Source of the DNA: Limonium bicolor
Lineage: Eukaryota > Streptophyta > Magnoliopsida > Caryophyllales > Plumbaginaceae
NCBI GenBank assembly: GCA_023374045.1
Contig: CM041781.1
Coordinates: 144,266,982-144,330,981 of the forward strand
Length of the DNA stretch: 64,000 bases
Direction of reading: 5' to 3'
This document shows positions 22,440 through 34,623 of the stretch, one piece after another (position 1 is the first letter of the stretch; every line of letters starts with the position of its first letter). A model generated the notes under the pieces. That model saw only the letters and a program-made list of their open reading frames with translations, was not told the origin of the DNA and made no database searches. A program made the position numbers and the translations under genes.

Positions 22440-22860
22440 ACTTTGTGGGGATTTATAATCTTTGGTAGATGTTTGGACGTGGAATAAACGTGTTGTTATA
22501 GTTATTCACTTTCAATTATGTGATTCATAGGATTTGAATTCTGGGACTTTTCTTTATTAGGAATTTCTACATTTTGATATATTTCATTTCTCATGACATA
22601 TTCAATCTTTGGTAGATGTTAGATAGTTATTCACTTTCAATTACGTGATTCAAAGGAATTGAATTCTGGGACTTTTCTTTATTAGGAATTTCTACATTTT
22701 GATATATTTCATTTCTTGTGACATATACAATCTTTGGTAGATGTTAGATAGTTATTCACTTTCAATTATGTGATTCATAGGATTTGAATTCTGGACTTTT
22801 CTTTCTTAGGAATTTCTACATTTTGATATATTTCAGTTCTCGTGACATATGAGTGTGTTG
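22440..22860. repeat. Three tandem copies of a 125-150 bp unit
   Basis: Shared blocks are TATTCACTTTCAATTA, GATTTGAATTCTGGGAC, GGAATTTCTACATTTTG and ATATATTTCA, each present three times. No coding function. Confidence 0.8.
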
Positions 22861-23449
22861 ATGCATGTGAAGTATCCTCCCGAAAGCAGACTGCATTACC
22901 AGGTTCAATAACGACAATACAAGATTCCTTTTCCTACTCGATACACGTGCTTGCTCTCCAATCATCAAGCTACAATCTTGCTGATTTAAAAGCTCTACAG
23001 AAATGATGCATTTCTAGCGAAATTTTGGCATAGTCTCCCCTGTTTTTCTTATCTCCACCGGTTTAAGAACCTCCATAAAATCAACCAAAAGATCATCAAC
23101 AAGGTCACCAGGATTTTCAGCAATAATTCCACCGTCACCAAGTCCACTAGAAAAAAACTACAACCACACAAATGGTTACTAGCGTCTAATACACCAAGTA
23201 AAAATGAAAGACAACAAATAGTTCCAAGATGTTACTAAAGTTTATTACATCCAAATCCAAGATGACAACCACTAGGGTGTATCATGCTGGCGCTGGTCTG
23301 GTCACTATCCCATCTGTATAAAGTGCTGAACACATCCTCAAGACCATGAGAGTTGCAAGCCCTTTGTTCTTCTTCTGGCATCCCCTGACGATAGTATGAC
23401 CAGTCTCATGCATTGTTCTCTTGGTAGTATGGATGTGCAAGCTCACTTG
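22861..23449. other. Downstream region of the PMD gene
   Basis: No supported gene. It lies behind the C-terminal part of the minus-strand PMD gene and may include its last exon or 3' UTR; I could not identify a conserved block. Confidence 0.35.
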
Positions 23450-24079
23450 TCTCAGACAGTAGTTGTAACGCCTTGGTCAGGTAGTACACATAAAAAATAA
23501 AAGTGACATGTCATGAAGTACTATGAAAAATATGACTTACTAGACAGGGATCTGGACAATGAAACCAGGGTGGTCTGATAACTCTCAGGGTTTAGGATTT
23601 CGGGTGTGTGTGCTTGGTGTACCAATCTAGGTAGAGTGGTGTCGCAAGCATGCAACCGCTGCATTTGTGCGTGTATACCCTGGAACCAGCACTTTGGGTG
23701 TGTTTTCCCACAAACTATACATGGGGGGGGGGGGTATACATAGGTGTAGTGTTGGTTTTTCCTCTTTTTCCAGACCTTGGGTTGGGTCTAATATGAGGTT
23801 CAGGGATACCCTGAATGTAACCAAACTGGCTTAGGCAACGCCCTGGCATGTACGGCTCATTCAACCCCATAACTTGTATGTTACCTATGTACCATGTACG
23901 CCCTCCATGAACATTAACATTATCCCGACCGTAGGGCAACCAATCAATCTACAATGAACATTAATAGTAAAATGTAACCAACAACGAAAGACAAAAATAA
24001 TAATGGTTCAATGTGTTAGCAACTACAAAAACTTACATTTAGAGCAGTCAATGCATCTAGATGCTCATGATAGCCTTGC
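23450..24079 (-). pseudogene. Plant mobile domain (PMD) gene, C-terminal part
   Basis: This is the minus-strand continuation of the gene at 34624-36672, separated only by the CACTA insertion. Before the break it reads YHEHLDALTALN, then an intron (GTAAG near 24025 to TTGTAG near 23950), then DWLPYGRD, RTWYIGNIQVMGLNEP and CLSQFGYIQGIPEPH. These match the C-terminal half of MAIN/PMD proteins. The end beyond about 23700 is a proline-rich stretch with a G/C homopolymer and looks degraded. PMD proteins of the MAIN/MAIL class act in plant gene and transposon silencing; many PMD genes reside in transposons. Confidence 0.72.
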
Positions 24080-24104
24080 CACTAGTAGAAAAATGATTTT
24101 AAAT

Positions 24105-24440
24105 GACACACTTTAAACCACGGTTAAACAAGTAACCGTCGTTTAAGCATTATAAACCACGGTTCTTGGGGAAACCGTCGTTTATGTTGCATGCTTCATC
24201 AGATAAATGACGGTTTTATAAATAACCGTCGTTTATAACTACACCGCTTAGAAGAAAAAACCACGGTTGTATTGGAACTGTCGTATAAAGCTATTATAAA
24301 CAACGGTTCTTTATGAACCGTCGTTTTAAATGTTGCGCCAACAATTTAAAACCACAGTTTTTTTAAAAACCGTTGTTTATTGCTTTCATCCCATAGCCTT
24401 TAAACGACGGTTTTGTAAACTAATCGTCGTTTAAAAGTCT
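24105..24440. repeat. CACTA left subterminal repeats
   Basis: Repeated motifs AAACCACGGTT and AACCGTCGTTTA occur in alternating orientations, many forming 10-16 bp palindromes (ACGGTTTTATAAATAACCGTCGT near 24202 is split by a short loop). Such arrays bind the element's own transposase/TNPA-type proteins in known CACTA elements. Confidence 0.88.
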
Positions 24441-25516
24441 TTTTACTTACTCTCGATCGATTTCCTTGTTCCGTCTTCGTCTTCTCTCTCTCGATTTCCT
24501 GTTCCGTCACCGCCGTCGCCCCTTTCGCCGTCGACTACTCCGCCGCCCCGTGCCCTAAGCTCCCGACTTGAGGCCGCCCTGTGAAGACCGGTGTCGCCCC
24601 GCCGCGCCAGAGCACGAATCCAGCTCGCTGTGACCGCCGCTCCCCCGTCGGTAATTTTTTTTCTTCATTTTCTCTGCTAATCGATGAAGGAGCTAGGTGG
24701 TGGTGTGTTGAGCTAGCGTCTGTTTAATTGGTTTCGTGGTAGTTTTGTTGTTGTTGGTTTCGATGGTAGTGGTGTTTGTTGTCGTGATGGAACCGATGGT
24801 GGTGGTGGATGATTTGACGATGGTGGTGGGTGGTGTTTGTTGGAACCGATGGTGGTGGTGGATGATATTAACGATGGTGGTGGTGTTTGGGTTGGAACCG
24901 ATGGTGGTGGTGGTTTTGATGGTTCTGTTTTTGGAACCGATGGTGGGGGGTGGTGTTTGTTGTGGAACCGATGGTGGTGGTGGATGATTTGACGATGGTG
25001 GTGGGTGGTGTTTGTTGGAACCGATGGTGGTGGTGTTTGGGTTGGAACCGATGGTGGTGGTGGTGGTTTCGATGGTGGTGGTTTTGTTGATATTGTTCAG
25101 TTTGGATATTGTTCGATGGTGGTTTTGTTGATATTGTTCAGTTTGGATATTGTTCGATGGTGGTGGTGGTGGTTTCGTTGTGTTTGGTTTCGATGGTGGT
25201 GGTGTTTATGTGCTTGATCAATTTATAGTTTGCTATTGTTCAGTTTGGATGCGGATTATATATATATTAAAGTATCTATGGTTTTAGTAACACAATTGTG
25301 TATCTTAATACATGGAGTGAAGGAGAGCAACATTATTTAATTTTTTTTTCTGATTTGGTATTTGTTCAGCCTGACTTAATTTGGTATTGCTATGTGTCTC
25401 TATTATATGAAATGAGCAAGTGTTGAAGGATAACACAAGCTGTCTGTTTCTGTTTTTTGTTTGTGGTTGATTATAAAAAAATAAATGTTAATAACTCATA
25501 AGGTGCTATATTGTAA
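24441..25516. other. CACTA 5' region with GGT-rich low-complexity tract
   Basis: A C/T- and CG-rich stretch (24470-24650) is followed by a degenerate (GGT)n tract with GGAACCGATGGTGG units (24730-25210). Frames through it are low complexity and not genes. It is probably the promoter and untranslated leader of the transposase transcript. Confidence 0.55.
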
Positions 25517-26650
25517 ATGTTTTAACAATTTGGTTTGTCAAAATATATTCATTTGTTTATTTGTTCAATTAGTCATGTTTTTTAAAATTAAAACTTTATT
25601 CTAATTTCATTGAATAGGTGTTACTACCCACGGTTGGATTGTCCACTTGTCGCACTAATTGTTGCTGCCCCGTCAACCTTTGCCACCGGTTTGCCTAATC
25701 AGATCCCACGGTAAAACACTTGCATTTCTGATTATGATTTTAGAAAGAAATACTTATATGTATGTACATATATATAATATTGTCACAAATAAACGTTATA
25801 CTAAATTCTATTTGTATTCTGCAATCATTAGAATATATATTTGCATAATGTGGTGAAATGTGAGATTAATGTTGTTGCTACTATGTTTGTTTCTGCCTAA
25901 AAAAATGTGGAGTATCTAAAAATACGCAAAGATCATGCCAAATTTTTTCCATAATTTAACCTTATTTTAATTTTATTGAATAGGTGTTTCTACGGTTGAA
26001 CAATCGCTCTTCCTTCCCATTTGTGACTTGATCATCCGTACTCTCATTAGGTTAGTTTTTACAAATGTTTCAATAACATGGTTTATTCAAAATATCTTCG
26101 TTTGTTTATTTGTTCAATTATTCATATTTTTTCAAATTAAAACCTTATATATATATATATATATTCTAATTCCATTGAATAGGTGTCACTACACACGATC
26201 AGATTGTCTACTTGTCGCACTTTCTGCTGCTGTCAACCTCTGCCACCGGTTTGCCTGATCAGATTCCACGGTAAAAACACTTGCATTTCTGATTATGATT
26301 TTAGAAACAAATACTTATATGTACATGTACATATATATATATATAATATTGTCACAAGTAAACATTATACTAAATTCTACTTGTATTCTGCAATCATTAG
26401 AAATATATTTGCATAGTGTGGTGAAATGTGAGATTAACTTGAAATGGGGTGGTTGTTTTTGTTCATTGATCATATATATATATATATATATACATTTACT
26501 ATATGTATACTTGTCTGTCTGATAATAATTCATATGGTTTGCTGAGAATTAATGTTGCTGGTACTGGTGTTTGTTTCTGCCTTAAAAAAATGTGGAGTGT
26601 CTAAAAAAACGTAAAGGTCATGCCAAATGTTTTTCCAGAATTTAAGCTGA
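25517..26650 (+). repeat. Direct duplication in the CACTA leader
   Basis: Copy 1 (about 25517-25975) and copy 2 (about 26062-26650) share TTTGTTTATTTGTTCAATTA, TGAATAGGTGT, CACTTGTCGCACT, TTTGCCACCGGTTTGCCT, the stretch through CTGCAATCATTAG and AAAAAATGTGGAGT. Copy 2 carries expanded (TA)n tracts. Each copy includes an AG...CACGGTAA block that looks like a small non-coding exon with a GT donor. Confidence 0.75.
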
Positions 26651-26970
26651 TACTAATTCCATCGAATTTAACTTTCTTCATAATTACTTATAGTTTCAAT
26701 TTTTCATCTCTTGCAGGTTGCTCTGAGGTAGAAGACAATCGAATTAAGACGAGGCCGGTGTTATATACAACGTGCAAGAGCATTTGCCTACTTCTCTTTC
26801 TTCTGTGATGTTCGCGCTAGCTGACCATCCAGTACTCATCAGGTTGGTATTTAAAACGTTTCAATTTATTTTTATTTTCTATTAAAACAATGGAAAATCA
26901 ATTCAAACATAGAATTACTTGTCTGAGATTTACCTGATAGAGGTATGTCTTAGATAGTCCCTGTTGGGAC

Positions 26971-27216
26971 TGTCCAATGACCTTTGATCTTACCATCTAG
27001 GTTGTGAATGAGTTAATAATATACAGTAGTTCAGTGATAATTTCAGCAGCATTACCGTAGTGTTCTTCTAGTGTACATATATATATGTGAATTGAAGCAA
27101 CTCATATATATATATCTGCACTAGGAGAACTGTAGGGTAATGCTGCCAAAATTATCACTGAACTACTGTATATTATTAACTTGTTCCTAGGTGAGATCGA
27201 AGGTGATTGGATAGGT
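26971..27216. repeat. Foldback element (MITE-like), about 245 bp
   Basis: The inner arms (27011-27070 and 27122-27181) are nearly perfect inverse complements, with AGTTAATAATATACAGTAGT at one end and its complement at the other. Weaker pairing extends outwards through CCAATGACCTTTGATCTTACC and GGTGAGATCGAAGGTGATTGG. A (TA)n tract forms the loop. It sits 40 bases upstream of the TNP2 start. If transcribed it would form a long hairpin. Confidence 0.85.
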
Positions 27217-27254
27217 TTAGGTTGTTAAATCTATAAAAAAAAAAGAGGAGATCA

Positions 27255-30200
27255 ATGGAACGAGTTCACGACATCTGGTGTGTGTTGAAAAAGGAGATGG
27301 AGCGCTCAGTGATGTACAGTGATAGATTGGACATCAAGTATCTAGAAGGGGTCAATAAATTTTGCAAAGTCCTTGTTGACAATCTTATACCAAGGGATAA
27401 GGGATATATTCGATGTCCTTGTGTCGATTTCAAGAACGACTTCAAATACCGAGGTGTGGACAAGATTAAGGATCATCTGATTCGTAGAGGGTTTACATAT
27501 GATTATGAAGCCATAACAATACTGCATGGTCAACATTCAGTACAAGTGTTTGAATGTGCTGATAACGTCGTTGCAGAACAATCAGAAATGGATGCTTCAC
27601 ACGATTTTGGGGATACTCAAGATGATTCACTAGTTAGTGATTCAGATGATCAGGAGGACCTTAATGCAATGATGGAAGATGTTGAACAACATTTTTCCAA
27701 CAAACCCAAAACATTCGAAAATCTGATGCAAGCATCAAAGGAACCGTTGTACAGTGGATGTGAAACGCAAACACAAAACAAATTGAGCGTTGTCTTAAAC
27801 CTATTCAATCTGAAGGCGAGACATGGATGGAGTGATGTCAGTTTTACAGATCTTTTACAACTACTGAAGGATGTACTACCAAAGGACAATGTGATACCCA
27901 CAACAACTTATGAAGCAAAGAAGTTAATGTGTCCGATGGGTATGGAATATAAAAAAATACATGCTTGTCCAAATGGGTGTATGTTGTACTGGAAGGAGAA
28001 TGAGTTGGATGACCATCGCTCTGAATGTGGGGAATCACGCTATGTAAAAAAGGGTGAGAAAAACCACATAAGCACTAAAGTGGGTTCTCCTGCGAAGGTG
28101 TTGTTGTATCTACCGATAATTCCCCGATTCAAACGTTTGTTTGCAGTTCAGAAAGATGCTGAGAACCTCCGATGGCATGCTACCCATAGAAAGGATGATG
28201 GTAAATTGAGACATCCAGCCGATTCACCACAATGGAGAAACATTGACAGAATATTCCCTCAATTCGGTACAGACCCAAGGAACTTAAGACTTGGTTTATG
28301 CACTGATGGGATGAACCCTTATGGCACTTTGAGTAGTATACACAGTACTTGGCCTGTTTTATTGACAATATACAATCTGCCGCCATGGTTGTGTATGAAA
28401 CCCAGACATATTCTCCTCTCTCTGTTGATATCGGGTCCAAAACAACCGAGAAACAAAATTGATGTGTTTTTGCAACCACTTATTGACGATTTACAATTGT
28501 TGTGGAATGAAGGTGCGACAGTGTATGATTCATACGGTATGGAAAACTTCACACTCCGGGCTATGTTGTTTTGTACAATCAATGATTTCCCTGCATACGG
28601 CAACCTCTCGGGATACACAATTAAGGAGCTCTAGCGTGCCCTATATGTGGAGATAGAACTTGTAGTATACGGTTAAAACACAGTGGAAAAAATGTGTACA
28701 TGGGCCACCGGAAATTCCTCCCAAAAGGTCACAAATACCGTAATATGACAAAAGAGTTTGATGGGAAAACGGATCATGCAGTCGCATGACCACCACTATC
28801 TGCTGCTGAGACTTACAATCAGTTGAAGAATGTTGTGAACAACTTCGGTCCACCAATCAAAGCCACTGAAAAGAGCATATTGGAAGAAAAAATCAATATT
28901 TTGGGAACTTGAATATTGGCAACATTTAGAGGTGAGACATTGCATTGATGCTATGCACGTGGAGAAAAACATTGGTGAAAGTGTATCTGCGACACTACTA
29001 AACGTGAAAGGAAAGACAAAAGACCATTTAAAGGGTAGAAAAGATCTGGTTGAATTGGGTATACGGAGAAGAACTCGCGCCAACAAAAGGGAAAAGAAAC
29101 ATTCTTGCCTCCTGCTTGTCATACATTATCCAAAGAAGAGAAAATAAGTTTTTGTAGTTCTCTTCGTCATATTAAAGTGCCATCTGGTTACTCATCGAAC
29201 ATATCAAGTTTGGTATCAATGTCTGATCTTAAATTGGTAGGGATGAAGTCTCACGACTATCATGTGCTGATGCAGCACTTACTTCCGGTTGCAATCCGTG
29301 GGATCCTTCCAGCTGATGTCAGGAAAACTATTACAAATTTATGTGTTTTCTTCAAAGGAATTTCGTGTAAAGTGCTTGATGTGGAGACGCTGGATAAACT
29401 ACAGAATGACCTTGTGATCACCATGTGTCAGTTGGAAATGTATTTCCCTCCTTCGTTTTTGATATTATGGTGCATCTACTTGTTCATCTTGTTAGAGAGA
29501 TCAAACATTGTGGTCCGTTATACCTTCGATACATGTATCCGTTTGAGAGATATATGGGTATACTGAAAAAGAAAATGAAAAACCGTCGGCGTCCAGAGGG
29601 AAGTATAATTGAAGGGACAGTAACAAGGAGGTAGTTGACTTCTGCACTCACTACTTACACGGTGTTGATGTTATTGGATTACCAAAAGCAAGACATGATG
29701 GCAGGCTTAAAGGGGTTGGTACCTGTGGGAAAAAATTATGCAGAGTTGATATTGATACATTGAACAAGGCACATCTGGTTGTGTTGAATCATTCTGAAGT
29801 TGTTGAACCGTATTTCGATGCACACCTAGCCTACCTCAAAACAAAACACCCAACGATGAGTAATGCCAAATAAAAAAAGAGCAGAATGCGACATTTGTTA
29901 AGTGTTCAGACAGAAGGTGTTGTATGAAGATTCAAGGAACGTGGATGAAATGATCCAGTTGTTGGCACTTGGTCCAAATCTCGATGTGTTGTCTTATGAA
30001 GGATATGATGTAAATGGATTTTCTTTTTACACTGCACGTCAAGATTGTAAATCGACAAACCAGAACAGTGGTGTGCATCTTATCGCTTCACAAGACATTT
30101 TCACAGGAACAAGTCGTAATACACTGAAGAACGAATATTATGGTGTTATTGAGGATATTGGGTCTTGAATTACACTAGTTATGAAACTTGCGTATTTCGT

Positions 30201-30524
30201 TGCAAATGGGTGGACAACAAATAGGGATATCGTGAGGAGGATCATGGTATGAAGCTAGTTGATTTAACGACAGCGGCTCCTACTGATGAACCCTTTATTG
30301 TTGCATCAAAGGCAAAACAAGTATTCTACTCTCGTGATCAGTCTAATCCTAGATGGTCTATTGTAATGCAGAGTAAAAGATCGATAGTTGGGATTGATAA
30401 TATTGTTGATGAGGATGAATACGACTGTGAAGATGAAACAGATGTACCTATTCGGTTGCCGATGGAGGTAGATAATGTAACTAATTTTGAATATAGAAGG
30501 TCCGACCACAATGAAGGATTGTAG
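27255..30524 (+). pseudogene. TNP2-type CACTA transposase
   Basis: The start MERVHDIW is followed by a transposase-associated domain with IRCPCVDFKN (27410) and the TNP2 core: TDGMNPYGTLSSIHSTWPVL, YNLPPWLCMK, LLISGPKQP and AMLFCTINDFPAYGNLSGY (28305-28620). The first 459 codons are open. Then come frame breaks: near 28630 (before CPICGDRTC), at 28788, near 28900 (before FWELEYWQHLE and RHCIDAMHVEKN), near 29100 (before LPPACHTLSKEEK) and near 29455. The DUF4218-like region (VIGLPKARHDGRLKG) ends near 29870, and a DUF4216-like region follows: LSYEGYDVNGF, NSGVHL, YYGVIEDI and PFIVASKAKQVFY (29990-30330), ending at 30524. The gene excises and reinserts the element. The mutations make it inactive. 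Confidence 0.88.
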
Positions 30525-30654
30525 ATTGAACGATGAAATGTTATTTTGTAAGTTTGGTCGACAATATATTATTTCATTTTTGTCATGTTTCAATATTTGA
30601 TTCAGTAGATGTTCGTATTAACCTTGTTAATTGTTGATTATTTTTCAGATTATG

Positions 30655-33600
30655 GATCTTGACGATAGAGTCGAAGAGGACTTACTGTTGGGGTTGGATG
30701 ATATTGACGATGAGGTCCCTACTGAAGAACCACCAGCTGCATCTACTTCGCAGAACCCTCGGAAGGGACGTGGACCGACCCGTGGGTTGAAGGAGAAGAA
30801 AGATTCTCCCATCGATTTGATCTGGGACAAGTACCTCCGACATCGTTGTGGGTCGAAGCAGCGGTTTGCTTCCTACTTGGGATTGATGGTAAAATCCCAT
30901 TGCTCGATTAATAAGGATTGGAAAGATCAAGAAAAGGCAGACAAAGACATCATGTGGTAGATGGTGCAGAAGAAGTACAAAGTCGCGGATGATCTTTGGA
31001 CGAAGATTGAATCACTTCTAGCGACATCACTGCGATAGTTCAAGCATCGGTTGGTAGATGGCTGGATTACCAAACTGGGCTCCAAGAGGTCACTGCCATG
31101 GGTAGTGTATGATGGTATGATCACGGAGGAGGACTGGAAGATATTCTACGACCATCGCTAAACTGAGGAGTTTAAGGTACTTTTACAATTATTCTTTCTT
31201 AATTATTTAAGGAATAAAATTTAACAAATATTTTTTTATTATGTATAACTTACAAATATACAAATTTTGTAACAGTTACGTCAAGAACAAGCGAGACGTA
31301 ACCGGGCGAAGAATATCTACAAGCACTTCATGGGGCGAGCTGGATACACGGGGCGGTTGGAGAAGTGGAAGAGCGAGGGCTTACTGACGAAAACTAATGA
31401 AGACGACACTCAGTCAGTTATTGATGATGTTGACGATGCAAGTAGGGTGCAGACATTTATGCTGGGTCGCATGAAGAAAAATGACGAGGGAGTATATGTG
31501 TTCCCGCAGAGCGAGACTGTTGAGTTGGCGTCCAAGATTGTAAGTATATATATTTAAAAGTTGTTGTTTACTAATTAGTAAGTTCATATCTAATATTTTT
31601 GTTAATTTAAAATAGTCTGGCTCCACTGAGCGATGGAAGATGGTTCCGGCCCCTCCGTCTCAGGATGATCCACTGAATAAGGCCCTTGGGCAAAAGGATC
31701 ATCCAGGGCGAGTGCGGGGGCTTGGAAGGGAAGTTCGCCAAAAAGACGTGTTTCCTACGTCTCGATCGAGACTACCACAGGCTGAAATGATAGAGAGAAT
31801 GGTGGATGAATGGGTGCATGACCGGTTGGAGGAGTCGGAAAGACGCCACGCTGAGGAGCGTCAAGCCTACGAGGAGCGCCTGCGAAGACTTGAGGCTTTA
31901 GTATTGGGCCAAGTGCATGCTCCTACACCGACACCTACTCCTACACCGGTGTCTACTACTACCGCGACGGCGGATACATCGATAGTGGTCGTGTCTCCTA
32001 CACCGGCACCTACTACTAGACCAACGTCTGCTCCTACCACGACGGTGGATACTGTTGATGATCCTACACTGACGTCTGCTCCTACCACGACGGCGGATAC
32101 TCCGATGGTCGATCATCCTGCACCTTCTTCTCCTACCAGAGACACATTTCCTTATCAAAACCTTTTGTTTGTTCTTTTTCCTCCTTAGTTATTTTAACAT
32201 TACTTTTAAAACAATATAATTTTATTAGCTTGCTTACAGTTCTGAGTTGATGTAGATGGCCAAATCATGTCATCTGTTTCAAGTGTTGGATGGTGGGACT
32301 GTGCATGTTGCATTCGGTCGGGTTTTACAGACCGGACCGAACACTGTAGTACATTTCAAGCTCATCCCACCTCTCCACGCTCGTGTGATGGTAGACGACA
32401 TTGTGCGAGGTCATGAGGACTCTCCACTTCCGTTGGAGTGGAATCAGTGGAGTAAAATAGGTCAAGCACAATCTTCAGTTGTTCCATGGCCATATTCTCT
32501 CATTGATGTCAGTGACAAGGTAAACTATTTACATGCTTACTGTTTAGTTTTTAACTTGACTGTTGACTGATATGTTTATTATTTAAATTTTGTATACTAT
32601 TAGATTGATAAGGAATTAAGACCAGTTAAGAAGAGGAAAGTGGATAAGGGGAAGGAAGTTGTGAAATCAAATGAGGAGAGTCAGAGTGTGAGAAAGGAAG
32701 TGGTGAAACCTTTCGATATGACTCCTAGGAGATCCCCCATTCTGACACCCAAGTATCTGAAGAAGTTGACAGTCAAACAAAAAATGTTGTATGACTTTTT
32801 CATGACGAGGCCGCAGTCTGTCACCAACTTCAACATGAAAGTGTCTAAGCATGTTTTCCACTCCCCTGAGCCCAGAGATCTGTTGATTACCGTGAGCGAT
32901 CTAAGAGAATTTTTGATGGGAGACCTGCTTAACATCTCTGTGATTCAGGCCTATTGTGTGTAAGTATCTTTTAAATTATTACATTATCTTTCATTTTTTT
33001 AAGCTATTTAGCATATCTTATGAAAAAATATTGTTTAGGTGTTTGACTAGTAGACTGCTAGCGAGCAAGAGATTATTTGCCCTCTCTTTCTTGTGTCCGC
33101 AATTGATGTCAACAAATCAGGCCGCATTGGATGAGCAAGGATGTGTAGAGCATGTGAGGCAGGGATTTTGTACTACGGTGCGAAGAAGAAGCAAATATTG
33201 CTGATCCCATATGATCAGATGTAAGTACATAATAACTGGAATTTTTTGCTTACTAATTGTGATATTTAATAATTGTTCTACAAAACATTCTTTGTTTTAT
33301 CTATGGCAGCAATCATTGGAAGTTGATGGTGTTGTGTATAGACACCTCATGCTTGTTGATACTAGACCCATTAGGCGGCCCTGATGACCTTCGAGAGATC
33401 ACTGTAGAGAAATATTTGAAGGAGTGAGTATTCAAAATTTTAATGCATTCTGTATTTTAAGCTTGTCCTAGATTATTGACAATAAATGGCTTCATTTTAA
33501 AATGTTGTATTTATGCAGGGACCATAAGCTTGGTTTAAGTGATGAAAGAAACCATTCTCCATCTTGGACTTCCAATACATACGTGTAAGTAATCATTTAA

Positions 33601-33961
33601 TTTATGCATTTTTGTATTAAAGTTAAACGTTTATTTTTTGATCTGTCTAAAGTTGGTAATCCATGGATGGTGTGATGACAGTGTCCTCAACAGCCTGATT
33701 CACGAAGCTGTGGCTATTATGTGATGCGGTACATGTTCGAGATTGTACAAAATATTGACACGCTTAAGGATGATGTCAAGGTAACCATACCAATCAAAGT
33801 TTTAGTTAAAATTATTGCATTTCAAATAAAATTGTGTACTAATGATGATCAGTTTCTTTTTATGGACAGATCGTTTCTTATTTTACACAAGCAGGTGATC
33901 TCGACTTTGTAAGAGATCATTTATCGCAGTTTTGGTGTAAAAATTACTTGAGTGTTTCTTA
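30655..33961 (+). pseudogene. Second CACTA gene: plant transposase region, coiled coil and Ulp1-like SUMO protease
   Basis: Exons I can trace: 30655-31176 (acidic N-terminus, GRGPTRGLKEK, DLIWDKYLRH; in-frame stops at 30958, 31036 and 31159), 31276-31539 (Transposase_24-like, IYKHFMGRAGYTGRLEKW), 31616-32180 (a charged EESERRHAEERQAYEERLRR helix, then Thr/Pro repeats), 32256-32519 (CHLFQVLDGG, a DUF8039-like block), 32604-32959, 33039-33221, 33310-33424, 33520-33584, 33682-33780 and 33870-33961. Most borders are GT/AG. The last exons form a C48 protease: NHWKLMVL (His), LLILDPLGG (Asp), QQPDSRSCGYYVMRYM (Gln and Cys). This family cleaves SUMO from proteins. The triad is preserved although the upstream exons have stops. 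Ulp1 domains are known from plant CACTA and MULE elements. Confidence 0.82.
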
Positions 33962-34264
33962 GTGTTTTTAGATCTTATATCCTAGTGTAGTTAGACTTAG
34001 ACTTTTTTTGCTGAAGCAACTCTCAAAGTTTGTAAAGTTCAACTCTCTCTTATTTTTGAAAGTTTGAATGGGTTTGTTTGCAATTCGTTTTCAATGTTGC
34101 AATTCAAACTGGCAACTTGGTTTATGGTCATAGTGTGGTTGGTTATCAAAGGGCAATACCAGTTGGATGCCCTGTACAGGTTGTATATGCGATTGTAAAT
34201 TGGGTTGTGTTGGAAAACATATGTGGTAGATGCTAAAAAAATAAAAAAAAAAACTAAAAAAAAG
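33962..34264. other. CACTA 3' region
   Basis: Non-coding, between the last exon and the right subterminal repeats; it ends in A-rich runs near 34230-34270. No gene seen. Confidence 0.45.
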
Positions 34265-34605
34265 AAAAAAAACCACGGTTCACTTAGAACCGTGGTTTAA
34301 AACTCAATGGAACGACGAGTATAAACCACGGTTTATTATAAAACCGTCGTATAAGGAGTCATATACCACGGTTATACACCCGAACCGTCGTATAAAACGC
34401 AATGGAACGACATTATATACCACAGTTTCTATCCCAACCGTCGTATAAGTCGTCTGATTCCCGCAACACAACGGGCTTTAAACGACGGTTTTAATGAACC
34501 GTGGTTTATAATCCGTATTTTAAACGACGGTTTCAAATCGTGGTTTATTGCAATTTTCCGATATACCACGCGAGTATAAACCACGGTTTCTAACCGTGGT
34601 AAAAA
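34265..34605. repeat. CACTA right subterminal repeats
   Basis: Same motif set as the left end (AACCACGGTT, AACCGTCGTATA, ACGACGGTTT) in both orientations, ending just before CATTTTCTACACTAGTG. Pairs such as ACCACGGTTTATTATAAAACC near 34325 form short hairpins. Confidence 0.88.
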
Positions 34606-34623
34606 ACATTTTCTACACTAGTG

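Larger units (their letters stand above)
24080..34623 (+). mobile_element. Complete CACTA (En/Spm) transposon, 10.5 kb
   Basis: The left end CACTAGTAGAAAAATG and the right end CATTTTCTACACTAGTG are inverted CACTA termini. The flanking TGC (24077-24079 and 34624-34626) is a perfect 3-bp target duplication. Subterminal repeats with AACCACGGTT and AACCGTCGTTT fill the inner 330-350 bp at each end. Two plus-strand genes lie inside: a TNP2 transposase and a second gene with a plant-transposase region and a Ulp1 protease domain. The element interrupts the PMD gene of the surrounding MULE. Confidence 0.95.

Noticed and set aside
24736..25217. Long plus-strand frames rich in Val, Gly and Trp
   Set aside because: They run through a degenerate GGT repeat. 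The composition comes from the repeat and no domain is present.
31867..32158. Minus-strand frames opposite the Thr/Pro-rich exon
   Set aside because: They are shadows of a repetitive coding exon on the plus strand.
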